From Winogradskyella marina (GTDB lineage Bacteria > Bacteroidota > Bacteroidia > Flavobacteriales > Flavobacteriaceae): a DNA stretch of 64,000 nt. Positions 44,675 through 52,489 of the stretch are shown in pieces; position 1 is the stretch's first letter, and each line of letters begins with the position of its first letter. Below the pieces are notes generated by a model. That model ran no database searches, was not told where the DNA came from, and was given only the letters and a program-made list of their open reading frames with translations. The stretch lies in contig NZ_JADOET010000003.1 of the NCBI RefSeq assembly GCF_015645385.1, positions 186,001 through 250,000 on the forward strand, written 5' to 3'. The position numbers and the translations under genes were made by a program.

Positions 44675-45693
44675 TGCAAAGCACCAGATCGTTTAAAGAC
44701 CGTGTATTCCTGGTCATTAAAGGGTTGGCCATGGGAGCCGCGAACAAAGTTCCAGGTGTTTCTGGTGGTGTTGTTGCATTTGTAGCTGGTTTTTATGAAG
44801 AGTTTATTTATTCTCTTCAACGCGTAAATAAAACCGCTTTTAAACTCTTATTTAATGGCAGATTTAGTAGCTTCTATCGCTATATCAATGGTAAGTTTTT
44901 GGGCTCGCTATTTTTAGGAATGATAGTGAGTTATTTCAGTGTTTCAAAAATATTAGATTATCTTATTGTGCACTATGAACTCTATGTTTGGAGTACTTTC
45001 TTCGGCATGATTTTGGGTTCAATTTATTATATATCTAAAGATTTTAAAGAGTGGAATAGAACAACATTACTAGCTTTAGTTCTTGGTGCCATCGCTGGTC
45101 TTAGTGTTAGCTTTTTAGATCCAGCAACAGAAAACGATAACTTATTTTTCGTCTTCTTTTGTGGTATTATAAGTGTTTCTGGAATGACCTTACCAGGATT
45201 TTCTGGGTCTTTTATTCTTATACTTTTGGGCAATTACGTATTACTCTTAGTGGACTCTGTAAATGCTCTTTATGATACGATGATCGATGTTTTTAGTGGT
45301 AATTTTGATTTTATATATGATGCCTATCGTATACGAATGTTAAAAGTTTTAGCGGTATTTACACTAGGTTCAGTAGCTGGCTTGGTTACTTTTTCACATA
45401 TATTAAATTACATATTAAAACATTATAAATTCATTACTTTGGCTACCATCATGGGATTTATAATTGGCTCACTTGGAGTTGTTTGGCCATGGAAAGAAAC
45501 CATATATAAAACAAATTCGGAAGGCATAACAATCTTAGATTCTACTGGAAAACAAATTATTGCCAATTATCAACGGTATTTACCTGAATTCAACAGCCAA
45601 ACTTACATCGCAATTGTTTATATTGCCCTTGGAATCCTCATAGTTTTAGGATTAGAATGGTATGGAAAACGCACAAGACAAATTAAAGCTTAA
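44674..45693 (+). CDS. DUF368 membrane protein, copy 2
   Basis: A 339-residue paralogue of the preceding gene product, with the same layout: KGLAMGAANKVPGVSGGVVA at the N-terminus and MTLPGFSGSFILILLGNYVL in the second half, plus MGFIIGSLGVVWPWKE near the C-terminus, matched by MIGSLNKIWPWKE in copy 1. The two are clearly old duplicates. Its last 32 bases overlap the aroE reading frame in another phase. A lipid-carrier flippase role, as proposed for DUF368 homologues, fits an envelope function; it is not proven here. Confidence 0.88.
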   Translation: MQSTRSFKDRVFLVIKGLAMGAANKVPGVSGGVVAFVAGFYEEFIYSLQRVNKTAFKLLFNGRFSSFYRYINGKFLGSLFLGMIVSYFSVSKILDYLIVHYELYVWSTFFGMILGSIYYISKDFKEWNRTTLLALVLGAIAGLSVSFLDPATENDNLFFVFFCGIISVSGMTLPGFSGSFILILLGNYVLLLVDSVNALYDTMIDVFSGNFDFIYDAYRIRMLKVLAVFTLGSVAGLVTFSHILNYILKHYKFITLATIMGFIIGSLGVVWPWKETIYKTNSEGITILDSTGKQIIANYQRYLPEFNSQTYIAIVYIALGILIVLGLEWYGKRTRQIKA

Positions 45694-46423
45694 ATTCGGA
45701 CTCGTCGGTAAAGATATCTCTTACTCGTTTTCGAGAGGATATTTTAAAACCAAATTCGAAACTGAAAATTCGCAAAATACATACGTTAATTTCGATTTAC
45801 AATCTATAGACGAGCTTTTAGTAATTATAAAAAACACTTCAAATTTAAAAGGGCTTAACGTTACTATTCCCTATAAAGAACAAGTTATTCCCTTACTAGA
45901 TAAACTGGATAAAAAAGCTGAAGAAATTGGAGCTGTGAATACCATTAGGTTTGCTAAAAACAATCAGTTAATTGGCTACAATACTGATTTTTATGGTTTT
46001 AAAAACTCCATACAACCACATCTAAAATCACATCATAAAAAAGCTTTAATTTTAGGTACAGGAGGTGCATCTAAAGCTATTGCATACGCGCTTAAAAACT
46101 TAGAAATTCAGTATGACTTTGTCTCACGATCGCAAAAGAAAAACGTCACCTATTTGTATTCGGATCTAACTAATGCTATAATTTCAGATTATACAATTAT
46201 CATCAATTGCACACCTATTGGCACATATCCTAATATCGATCAATGTCCAGATATTCCTTATGATGCTATCTCTGAAAGTCACATATTGTATGACCTTATT
46301 TACAATCCTGATCAAACAAAATTCTTAAAACAAGGTTACCAAAATGGAGCCACAACCATTAACGGTTTAGAAATGTTACGACTTCAAGCCGAAAAATCCT
46401 GGGAAATCTGGAATAAGTCTTAA
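45662..46423 (+). CDS. aroE: Shikimate dehydrogenase
   Basis: A 253-residue enzyme reducing 3-dehydroshikimate with NADPH in aromatic amino acid synthesis. Motifs: FGLVGKDISYSFSRGYF (shikimate site), KGLNVTIPYKEQV, GAVNTIRF, the nucleotide loop ILGTGGASKAIAYAL at about 127-141, and NCTPIGTYP. The C-terminus has NGLEMLRLQA with the conserved Gln. The first ATG (45662) lies inside the DUF368 copy 2 gene with a 32-base overlap, and no later start would keep the first motif. No other aro gene is adjacent. Confidence 0.93.
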   Translation: MENAQDKLKLKFGLVGKDISYSFSRGYFKTKFETENSQNTYVNFDLQSIDELLVIIKNTSNLKGLNVTIPYKEQVIPLLDKLDKKAEEIGAVNTIRFAKNNQLIGYNTDFYGFKNSIQPHLKSHHKKALILGTGGASKAIAYALKNLEIQYDFVSRSQKKNVTYLYSDLTNAIISDYTIIINCTPIGTYPNIDQCPDIPYDAISESHILYDLIYNPDQTKFLKQGYQNGATTINGLEMLRLQAEKSWEIWNKS

Positions 46424-46503
46424 AACACAAGCTCTACAAGCAATTCCTTTGTAGTTATACTACTAGTTAGTATCTTTAACAATTATAATAAATATTTTGA
46501 CAT

Positions 46504-48555
46504 ATGTCTGAGAATGATAACCTGCAGAATGCAGATGGAAAAAAAGAAGTAGAATCAACAGATACTACTCCAACGCAACAAGCTGAAATTAAAACGGAAG
46601 CAAAATCTGAAACTGAAGGAAATGATGTTGACAACAACAACGTTGAAGCCGAAGTTAAACAAGATTCCGAAACAGAATCAACTGATAATGAACCTAAAAG
46701 CAGTACAGAAGCAGAAGAGGCTGCAACTGAGAACGCATCTAAAACGGATGCCGCTAAAGACAATCATGTTGATGAAATAGAAGCATCCAATGCTGAAGAC
46801 GCTGAAGACGAATCTAATGCTGAACGTCATGAAGTAGAAGAGAAAGATTATCATGCTATGTCTATGGATGAGTTAAATGCTGAAATCAGCAGACTCTTAA
46901 AAAACCATAAAATTCAGACCATTTCTAAACATGTTAATGAAATAAAAAGTGAGTTTAATGCTAAATTCAGTGAACTTCTAGAAGAAAAAAAGGAAGAATT
47001 CATTGACGATGGTGGTAACGAAATAGACTTTTATTACACTAACGACGCCAAGAAACAATTCAATGCTCATTATAAAGAATACAAACAAACAATAAACGCT
47101 TACTATAAGGAGCGCGAGCAAAACCTAAAACAAAATCTTGATAATAGATTACAAATTATTGAAGATATCAAGGGTTTACTTAGTGTTGAAGAAAATATGG
47201 GTACAACCTATAAAACCTTCAAGGAACTTCAGGAAAAATGGCGTAATGCAGGTCCAATTCCAAGAGACAAATACAATAATGCTTGGAATACTTACCACCA
47301 TCATGTAGAACGTTTTTACGACTTTTTACATCTCAATAATGATTTGAGAGATATGGACTTTAAGCATAACTATGATCAGAAATTGAAAATCATAGAACGT
47401 GCAGAAGAGTTAGCTGAAGATGAAAATACTAACCGTTCGTTTAGAGAACTACAAGTATTACATAAATTGTGGAAAGAAGAACTTGGACCCGTTGGCAAAG
47501 AACATAGAGAAGCTATTTGGGAACGCTTTAGTAATGCAACCAAGGCTATACATGATAAGCGTCAGGCTTACTTTGCAGACATGGATAAGGCACATGAAAA
47601 AAACCTTGAACGAAAAGAGGAAATCATTGCAAAAATCACTGCAATTGGAGAAGACAAAGCAACGTCACATAGTGCTTGGCAGAAAAAGATTAAAGAAATT
47701 GAAGCTTTAAGGGATGCCTTTTTTAAAGCAGGAAAAGTACCTTTAAAAGTCAACGAAAGTACTTGGGCAAAATTTAAAAACGCCGTTAGAACTTTTAATC
47801 GTGGTAAAAACAGTTTTTATAAAAACCTAAAGAAAGATCAGTACGACAATCTTAAAAAGAAAAAGGAACTAATTCAAATTGCAGAAGACAATAAAGATAG
47901 TGATGATTTTGCGACGGTAACTCCGTTGATGAAAAAAATTCAAAGCGATTGGAAAAAAATTGGTCATGTTCCAAGACGCGATAGCGATAAAATTTGGAAA
48001 CAATTTAAATCTGCTTGTAATCATTATTTTGATAAAATGCATGCTGAGCGTAAAGCTAAAGACCAACATTTATATGAAGCTTTTGATAAAAAAGTAAAAC
48101 TTCTAGATGGTTTAAAAGCATTGGAGCTTTCAGAAGATCCAAAAGCCGATATCAAAACATTACAAGATAAAATTGCTGAGTGGAAAGACATTGGGTACGT
48201 ACCACAAAACAAACGTTATATCGACGGTAAATTCTACAAAGCGATTGACGATAAGTTTGACAAACTAAAAATGGATAAGTCGAAATTAGAAATGATTAAG
48301 TTTGAAAGTAAACTTGAAAATTTAGCGGATCCAGAAGACACACGCTTATTGGACAACGAACAAAATTTTATTCGCAAGCGTATTAGTGATATTAAGTCTG
48401 AAATTAATCAATTGGAAAATAATTTACAGTTTTTCTCTAATGTAAAATCAGATAACCCATTAGTAAAGGATGTTCATAAAAATATTGATAACCACAAAAA
48501 AGAATTAGATACATGGAAGGCCAAGTTAACAAAGGTCAGAGGCATGTATAATTAA
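46504..48555 (+). CDS. DUF349 repeat protein
   Basis: A 683-residue cytosolic protein. Residues 1-115 are acidic and of low complexity (Glu, Asp, Thr, Asn, Ala). Then five DUF349 helical units follow, each with a Trp-Lys-x-x-Gly core: LQEKWRNAGPIPRDKYNNAW, LHKLWKEELGPVGKEHREAIW, RDAFFKAGKVPLKVNESTW, SDWKKIGHVPRRDSDKIW and AEWKDIGYVPQNKRYIDGK. The tail (KRISDIKSEINQLENNLQFF) is coiled coil. DUF349 proteins in other bacteria are linked to DNA-damage response (YicC/DnaA-unrelated), with no known reaction. The HNH gene follows at 38 bases. Confidence 0.87.
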   Translation: MSENDNLQNADGKKEVESTDTTPTQQAEIKTEAKSETEGNDVDNNNVEAEVKQDSETESTDNEPKSSTEAEEAATENASKTDAAKDNHVDEIEASNAEDAEDESNAERHEVEEKDYHAMSMDELNAEISRLLKNHKIQTISKHVNEIKSEFNAKFSELLEEKKEEFIDDGGNEIDFYYTNDAKKQFNAHYKEYKQTINAYYKEREQNLKQNLDNRLQIIEDIKGLLSVEENMGTTYKTFKELQEKWRNAGPIPRDKYNNAWNTYHHHVERFYDFLHLNNDLRDMDFKHNYDQKLKIIERAEELAEDENTNRSFRELQVLHKLWKEELGPVGKEHREAIWERFSNATKAIHDKRQAYFADMDKAHEKNLERKEEIIAKITAIGEDKATSHSAWQKKIKEIEALRDAFFKAGKVPLKVNESTWAKFKNAVRTFNRGKNSFYKNLKKDQYDNLKKKKELIQIAEDNKDSDDFATVTPLMKKIQSDWKKIGHVPRRDSDKIWKQFKSACNHYFDKMHAERKAKDQHLYEAFDKKVKLLDGLKALELSEDPKADIKTLQDKIAEWKDIGYVPQNKRYIDGKFYKAIDDKFDKLKMDKSKLEMIKFESKLENLADPEDTRLLDNEQNFIRKRISDIKSEINQLENNLQFFSNVKSDNPLVKDVHKNIDNHKKELDTWKAKLTKVRGMYN

Positions 48556-48580
48556 AATTTATAGTTTAGTTTTTAAAAGA

Positions 48581-48587
48581 AAGGGAG
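48581..48587 (+). promoter_or_regulatory. Shine-Dalgarno-like site before the NUMOD4/HNH gene
   Basis: AAGGGAG lies 6 bases before ATG 48594. Such a purine-rich site is uncommon in this lineage and supports the chosen start. Confidence 0.5.
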
Positions 48588-48593
48588 AATACG

Positions 48594-49142
48594 ATGATAC
48601 GAGACCATTGGAACGAAGAATGGAAAGAGATAGTTTTTGATGACAATATTGCAGAAGATGAAAAGTTCAAAATTTCTAATTATGGTAGACTAATTAACTG
48701 TAAAACAGAAACTGAATTTCTAGTTAAGAAATATTTTATTAATGGCTATCAAAATCTACCGCTTAAGCAAAAGAAAAATGGTAAGCTAACAAGTAGATAT
48801 GTTCATAAATTGGTAGCCGAACATTTCTTAGAACAAAATGATGGCCTATATGTCATTCACCTCAATTACGACAAAACCGATAATAGAGTTGAAAACTTAA
48901 AATGGGCAACGAAAAGAGAAAAGGAAATACATCAGTTTAGCAATCCTGAATTCAAAAATAGAAAGCGTAAAAAACCTTCAAATACCAAGCTTACTGAAAC
49001 GAAAGTTAAGTTTATTAAACGGAAAATAAATGATCCTAATCGTAGAACGCGTCTAAAAATGATTGCGAAGCAATTTGGAATTTCTGAAATGCAGCTTTAC
49101 AGAATAAAAACTGGAGAAAACTGGGGAGAGGTAACCGAATAA
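48594..49142 (+). CDS. NUMOD4-HNH protein with C-terminal helix-turn-helix
   Basis: A 182-residue protein. Residues about 5-45 match NUMOD4 (EEWKEIVF...FKISNYGRLIN), a module of HNH homing endonucleases. The HNH-like part is YVHKLVAEHFLEQ, then YVIHLNYDKTDNRVENLKWAT, where the core His and Asn are kept but the usual acidic NHIDGN reads IHLNYD. The C-terminal 55 residues (TKLTETKVKFIKRK, IAKQFGISEMQLYRIKTGENW) look like a DNA-binding helix-turn-helix. There is no intron, prophage or second mobile gene beside it, so it may be domesticated. The role is unknown. Confidence 0.78.
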   Translation: MIRDHWNEEWKEIVFDDNIAEDEKFKISNYGRLINCKTETEFLVKKYFINGYQNLPLKQKKNGKLTSRYVHKLVAEHFLEQNDGLYVIHLNYDKTDNRVENLKWATKREKEIHQFSNPEFKNRKRKKPSNTKLTETKVKFIKRKINDPNRRTRLKMIAKQFGISEMQLYRIKTGENWGEVTE

Positions 49143-49210
49143 ATTCTTACTTGGATACGTAATCTCATTTAAAAATTTCAATTTAATCTCAGCTAGATTT
49201 TTAAAATATC

Positions 49211-49245
49211 AAAACCCACTTGTGCTTTACAAGTGGGTTTTGCCC
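49211..49245 (+). terminator. Terminator of the DUF349/HNH unit
   Basis: AAAACCCACTTGT (49211-49223) and ACAAGTGGGTTTT (49229-49241) form a perfect 13-base stem with a GCTTT loop. Confidence 0.8.
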
Positions 49246-49560
49246 TAACTAAACTAAATTAACCTTAATTACAACCGCTTAAATAATAATTAAGATTTCC
49301 TACTAAGATTATAAAAGCGTTTTACTTTTATATACAGTATTTACGTACAAAGTTTAGTTTTGGATGTTTGGATTTTATTTTTTTTAAAACTTTAACAATT
49401 TACACCTTAGCATGGTCATTTCTAAATGTAAGTCCAACTATAGAAAGGCTATTCAAATTAAAAATTAAGAATACTCTTAAGGATTTAACTACATTATAGA
49501 AAGACAATTTAGATATCTAGATTTCTATAAATTTACTGTAAACTTAAAAACGATAATTTA

Positions 49561-49590
49561 AGGTGGATTTCTGCCTTCGCAAGAATGACA
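49561..49590. repeat. Dispersed repeat fragment (GGATTTCTGCCTTCGC type)
   Basis: GGATTTCTGCCTTCGCAAGA followed by ATGACA is a G+C-richer patch in an AT-rich spacer and resembles a short intergenic repeat common in Flavobacteria. Only one copy is in this window. Confidence 0.4.
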
Positions 49591-49597
49591 TAAGCTA

Positions 49598-50371
49598 TTA
49601 CAGTAATTTCGCTTCTTCCCAAAAGACATCCATTTCGGACAGTGTCATATCCTTTAGGGATTTATCTCGCTCTTTCGCTTTAGATTCTAAATATTGAAAG
49701 CGTTTTATGAATTTCTTATTAGTTCGCTCTAAGGCATTTTCGGGATTTACCTTAAGAAAGCGTGCGTAGTTAATCATTGAAAACATCACATCACCAAATT
49801 CACTTTCTATCGCATCGAGATCACCTTTTGCAATTTCAGCTTTTAATTCGGCAAGCTCCTCTTCTACTTTTTCAAAAACTTGTTCTGGTTTTTCCCAATC
49901 AAAGCCAACTCCTGCTACCTTATCTTGAATTCTGCTGGCTTTTACAACTGCTGGTAAGCTTTTAGGCACTCCTTCGAGAACACTTTTCTTACCTTCTTTA
50001 AGTTTTAGTTGCTCCCAATTTCGTTTAACCTCTTCTTCGTTTTCAACCTTAACATCACCATAAATATGTGGATGTCGATCTACAAGTTTATCACAAATAC
50101 TATGGCAAACATCTACGATATCAAAGTCATTTGTTTCACTTCCTATTTTAGAATAAAACACAATATGCAATAAAACATCTCCCAATTCTTTTTTAACTTC
50201 CTCTAAATCATCATCTAAAATAGCATCTCCAAGTTCGTAAACTTCTTCAATGGTAAGATGACGTAAAGACTCCATCGTTTGTTTTTTATCCCAAGGACAT
50301 TGCTCGCGCAACTCATCCATAATGGTTAACAAACGTTCAAAAGCTTTTAATTGGGCTGTTTTATCAGACAT
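49598..50371 (-). CDS. mazG: Nucleoside triphosphate pyrophosphohydrolase MazG
   Basis: A 257-residue all-helical enzyme that hydrolyses NTPs and dNTPs to monophosphates and pyrophosphate, a housecleaning role. It holds two MazG units. The N-terminal one has CPWDKKQTMESLRHLTIEE, YELGDAI and EELGDVLLHIVFYSKIG with the EExxE-(12-28)-ExxD metal site; the C-terminal one has EELAELKAEI and ESEFGDVMFSMINYARFL. Length and order match E. coli MazG. It is read from an operon or run with DUF5606 and def upstream, separated by dispersed repeats. Confidence 0.94.
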   Translation of the reverse strand: MSDKTAQLKAFERLLTIMDELREQCPWDKKQTMESLRHLTIEEVYELGDAILDDDLEEVKKELGDVLLHIVFYSKIGSETNDFDIVDVCHSICDKLVDRHPHIYGDVKVENEEEVKRNWEQLKLKEGKKSVLEGVPKSLPAVVKASRIQDKVAGVGFDWEKPEQVFEKVEEELAELKAEIAKGDLDAIESEFGDVMFSMINYARFLKVNPENALERTNKKFIKRFQYLESKAKERDKSLKDMTLSEMDVFWEEAKLL

Positions 50372-50386
50372 TACTTTAGTATAATA

Positions 50387-50443
50387 GGTTCTCGATACAA
50401 TTTTAAGCTGAAAGCTTTCAGCTAAAAACCACTCGAACTGACG
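50387..50443. repeat. Dispersed inverted repeat, second copy with hairpin
   Basis: GGTTCTCGATACAATTTTAA is followed by the perfect palindrome AGCTGAAAGCTTTCAGCT (50406-50423) and AACCACTCGAACTGACG. The ends match, in inverse orientation, the element at 32494-32603 (GTCAGTTCG and TTGTATCGAGAA). Confidence 0.7.
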
Positions 50444-50449
50444 TATTAT

Positions 50450-50881
50450 TTATTCTTCTTCTTCAGAAGTTTCTTTCGCGTCTTTAGACTCTTCAAGTGA
50501 CTCTAAAAGATTGTTTTTCTGAAGTAAATTGTACCATTGTACCACTTTCTTAATATCTGAAGGATATACACGATCTTCATCATAATCTGGTAATACTTCA
50601 AAGAAAAATTCCTCTAATACGTCTTTACCATCTTTATGACTGATAGACGTTTGTTGTCCACCTTCCTTTTCTTTTACCTTTTTTAGTACATCTCTTAAAG
50701 GCACTTCTTCAGTTAGGGTATAAATAGCTATTTCACTAAGAATACTTATGTTACTATGTGCACCAACTGTGATGCGCTTTTTATCGATTAACGATTCTAC
50801 TACAGCACCTGTTCTCGTTTGTGTTACGATTTGGTATAAACCTGGTTTTCCAGAAATGGATAAAATTGTATCTAAGCTCAT
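50450..50881 (-). CDS. DUF5606-domain protein
   Basis: A 143-residue cytosolic protein. The start SLDTILSISGKPGLYQIVTQ and TRTGAVVESLIDKKRITVGAHSN in two stretches are the mark of DUF5606, a family found in Bacteroidota beside def and mazG. The N-terminal beta-barrel resembles a small SH3-like or KOW-type fold; the C-terminus is acidic (EESKDAKETSEEEE). No reaction is known. It lies between mazG and def on the same strand with a repeat on each side. Confidence 0.85.
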   Translation of the reverse strand: MSLDTILSISGKPGLYQIVTQTRTGAVVESLIDKKRITVGAHSNISILSEIAIYTLTEEVPLRDVLKKVKEKEGGQQTSISHKDGKDVLEEFFFEVLPDYDEDRVYPSDIKKVVQWYNLLQKNNLLESLEESKDAKETSEEEE

Positions 50882-50895
50882 CTTGTTTTTTTATC

Positions 50896-50965
50896 GTCAG
50901 GCTGAGCGCAGTCGAAGCCCAATTATTTTGTTATTAATAAACCCTTCGACTGCGCTCAGGGTGAC
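50896..50965. repeat. Inverted repeat with GTCAGGCTGAGCGCAGTCGA arms
   Basis: Left arm 50896-50917 and right arm 50944-50965 are complementary over 22 bases with two differences, separated by 26 bases. The arms contain CTGAGCGCAGTCGAAG, a sequence widely repeated between flavobacterial genes. It lies between DUF5606 and def. Confidence 0.75.
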
Positions 50966-50981
50966 AATAGTTTATATGTTT

Positions 50982-51572
50982 TTAACGCTTTCTACTCATT
51001 AAAGGAAAACGCATTTTGTAATCAATTTTAATCTTACCTTTTGAAATATTAGTAAGACGTCCTTTAATTAAACGCTTTTTAAATGATGATAATTTATCTG
51101 TAAATAAAATACCTTCAATATGGTCATATTCATGTTGAATAACTCTAGCAATTAAGCCATCATACTCTTCAACATGTGTATCAAAATTCTCATCCTGATA
51201 TTGAATCTTAATTTTTGGCTGTCTAAAAACATCTTCTCTTACATCTGGAATACTTAAGCAACCTTCATTAAAAGCCCACTCATCGCCTTCCTCTTCTAAA
51301 ATTTTAGCATTAATAAATGTCTTTTTGAAGTTTTTCATTTGCTCTCGTTCTTTTTCAGAAAGCTCTTCATCTTCAGCAAAGGGACTTGTATCTACCATAA
51401 ACAAACGAATAGCTAAACCAATTTGAGGCGCAGCTAAACCAACACCATATGCACCATACATGGTTTCCTTCATGTTAGCAATAAGCTCACTTAGCTTCGG
51501 GTAATCTTTGTCTATTTCCTTTGCTTCTTTTCTTAAAACAGCATCGCCATAGGCTACAATAGGTAAAATCAT
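50982..51572 (-). CDS. def: Peptide deformylase
   Basis: A 196-residue enzyme that removes the formyl group from nascent N-terminal methionine with a bound Fe(II) or Zn. All three motifs are present: GVGLAAPQIG (43-52), EGCLSIP (103-109, with the metal Cys105) and HEYDH (147-151). A 15-residue acidic insertion (PFAEDEELSEKEREQMK) is usual for the Bacteroidota enzymes. Promoter boxes: TACTTTTG at 51593-51600 and TTTG at 51622-51625, spaced by 21 bases. No fmt gene is adjacent. Confidence 0.96.
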   Translation of the reverse strand: MILPIVAYGDAVLRKEAKEIDKDYPKLSELIANMKETMYGAYGVGLAAPQIGLAIRLFMVDTSPFAEDEELSEKEREQMKNFKKTFINAKILEEEGDEWAFNEGCLSIPDVREDVFRQPKIKIQYQDENFDTHVEEYDGLIARVIQHEYDHIEGILFTDKLSSFKKRLIKGRLTNISKGKIKIDYKMRFPLMSRKR

Positions 51573-51592
51573 AATTCATTTATTTTCGCGTG

Positions 51593-51625
51593 CAAAAGTA
51601 CCAAATTCTAATATAATATTTCAAA
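51593..51625 (-). promoter_or_regulatory. Predicted promoter of def
   Basis: On the minus strand TTTG is followed 21 bases later by TACTTTTG, which ends 20 bases before the def ATG at 51572. Confidence 0.5.
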
Positions 51626-51701
51626 TTTCAAAAACTAAATTCCATTATGTTTTCTATAGAAGATAGAATGTTTTAATACTTTAATACTATATACTTAATA
51701 T

Positions 51702-52118
51702 TTAAAATTGATTACTAGAAAGGTAACTCTGTAATATCAATGTGGCACTAATTTCATCAACCAAAGCCTTATTTTTTCTTTGTTTTTTCTTCAATCCACT
51801 ATCAATCATCGTTTGAAATGCCATTTTAGACGTAAAGCGCTCATCTACTCTATCTACAGGAATTTGAGGAATAGCTTTTGTTAGTTGCACTAAAAACTTC
51901 TGAATATAGACTTCGCTTTCCGACGCTGTATTGTCCATCTGTTTAGGTAAACCAACTACAATTTTATCAACGCTTTCAGTTGAAGTATATTTTATTAAAA
52001 ACGGAAGCAGCTCTTTTGTTTCAACTGTAGTAAGACCAGAAGCTATTATTTGCATCTCGTCTGTTACTGCTAATCCTGTTCGTTTTGTACCATAATCTAT
52101 GGCTAAAATTCGTCCCAT
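51702..52118 (-). CDS. ruvX: Holliday junction resolvase-like protein RuvX (YqgF)
   Basis: A 138-residue RNase H-fold protein involved in 16S rRNA 5'-end processing and possibly in junction resolution. Motifs: ILAIDYGTKRTGLAVTDE at the N-terminus (catalytic Asp), VVGLPKQMDNTASE in the middle and DERFTSKMAF plus KKKQRKNKALVDEISATLILQSYL at the end. The length is normal. TATCTTTG (plus 52124-52131) ends five bases before the ATG, so the transcript may be leaderless. def lies downstream on the same strand, 129 bases away. Confidence 0.93.
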   Translation of the reverse strand: MGRILAIDYGTKRTGLAVTDEMQIIASGLTTVETKELLPFLIKYTSTESVDKIVVGLPKQMDNTASESEVYIQKFLVQLTKAIPQIPVDRVDERFTSKMAFQTMIDSGLKKKQRKNKALVDEISATLILQSYLSSNQF

Positions 52119-52139
52119 AATTGCAAAGATAAGGCATTA

Positions 52140-52171
52140 AAAAACGCTTCCTTAAAAAAAGAAGCGTTTTT
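52140..52171. terminator. Orphan terminator-like hairpin upstream of ruvX
   Basis: AAAACGCTTC (52141-52150) pairs with GAAGCGTTTT (52161-52170) around CTTAAAAAAA. It ends in T on either strand but lies before, not after, ruvX; nothing upstream of it on the plus strand needs termination. Confidence 0.55.
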
Positions 52172-52243
52172 AAAATAATCAATTTAACCAAACCAATCAA
52201 ATGAGTTATTCCCTCTAAAAATAAATCAACATGATCGTTATAC

Positions 52244-52292
52244 TTAAGACACCACATTGTTATGTAGGTCACATCTTTTTGTATTAAAAAAG
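52244..52292 (+). repeat. Direct repeat upstream of dapD, copy 1
   Basis: TTAAGACACCACATTGTTAT, then GTAGGTCACATCTTTTTGTA and TTAAAAAAG. It aligns with copy 2 at 52389-52432 across its whole length with a few gaps. Confidence 0.55.
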
Positions 52293-52324
52293 AAAACGCC
52301 TCGTTCAATAGGGAGAGGAGTTTT
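52293..52324 (+). terminator. Terminator-like hairpin inside the dapD leader region
   Basis: AAAACGCCTC (52293-52302) pairs with GAGGAGTTTT (52315-52324) with one mismatch and is followed by C and AT-rich DNA. It directly follows direct-repeat copy 1. Confidence 0.45.
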
Positions 52325-52388
52325 CAATATTTGCTATTAATCAAATTCTGTGACATTCAGGTAAAATATCCAGGGCATTTAATTACTA

Positions 52389-52432
52389 TTAAGACACTAC
52401 ATTTTTCAAATGGTCACATTTTTATTAAAAAG
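52389..52432 (+). repeat. Direct repeat upstream of dapD, copy 2
   Basis: TTAAGACACTACATTTTTCA, then AATGGTCACATTTTTATTAA and AAAG. Shared cores with copy 1 are TTAAGACAC, ACATT and GGTCACAT. It ends just before the dapD -33 region. Confidence 0.55.
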
Positions 52433-52436
52433 TATT

Positions 52437-52466
52437 TTAGCTTCAATTATTATAAAAGTATCTTTG
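52437..52466 (+). promoter_or_regulatory. Predicted promoter of dapD
   Basis: TATCTTTG at 52459-52466 is a consensus -7 box, 23 bases before ATG 52490. TTAG at 52437-52440, 18 bases upstream, is a weak -33 candidate. Confidence 0.55.
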
Positions 52467-52489
52467 ATGACTAAATTCAATTTGAAAAC

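Larger units (their letters stand above)
49143..49597. other. 455-base gap between HNH and mazG genes
   Basis: It contains one terminator (49211-49241) and one dispersed repeat fragment (49561-49590). The rest is very AT-rich. I see no reading frame with coding character and no RNA gene. Confidence 0.6.
52119..52489. other. 371-base gap between ruvX and dapD with two hairpins and direct repeats
   Basis: It has a ruvX -7 box, a hairpin AAAAACGCTTC/GAAGCGTTTTT (about 52140-52171), a second hairpin (52293-52324), two 44-49 base direct repeats (52244-52292 and 52389-52432) and the dapD promoter. Neither hairpin follows an annotated gene in its own direction. A small RNA between them is possible; none is proven. 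Confidence 0.55.

Noticed and set aside
46476..46763. Minus-strand Ser/Val-rich ORF
   Set aside because: It is the complement of the acidic low-complexity head of the DUF349 protein.
48594..49142. Homing endonuclease of an intron, intein or prophage
   Set aside because: No interrupted host gene, no phage gene and a conserved-looking neighbour; a domesticated gene is more likely.
52021..52308. 95-residue minus-strand ORF reaching into the ruvX-dapD gap
   Set aside because: It overlaps ruvX in another frame, and its sequence has no coding character; the gap is better explained by hairpins and repeats.
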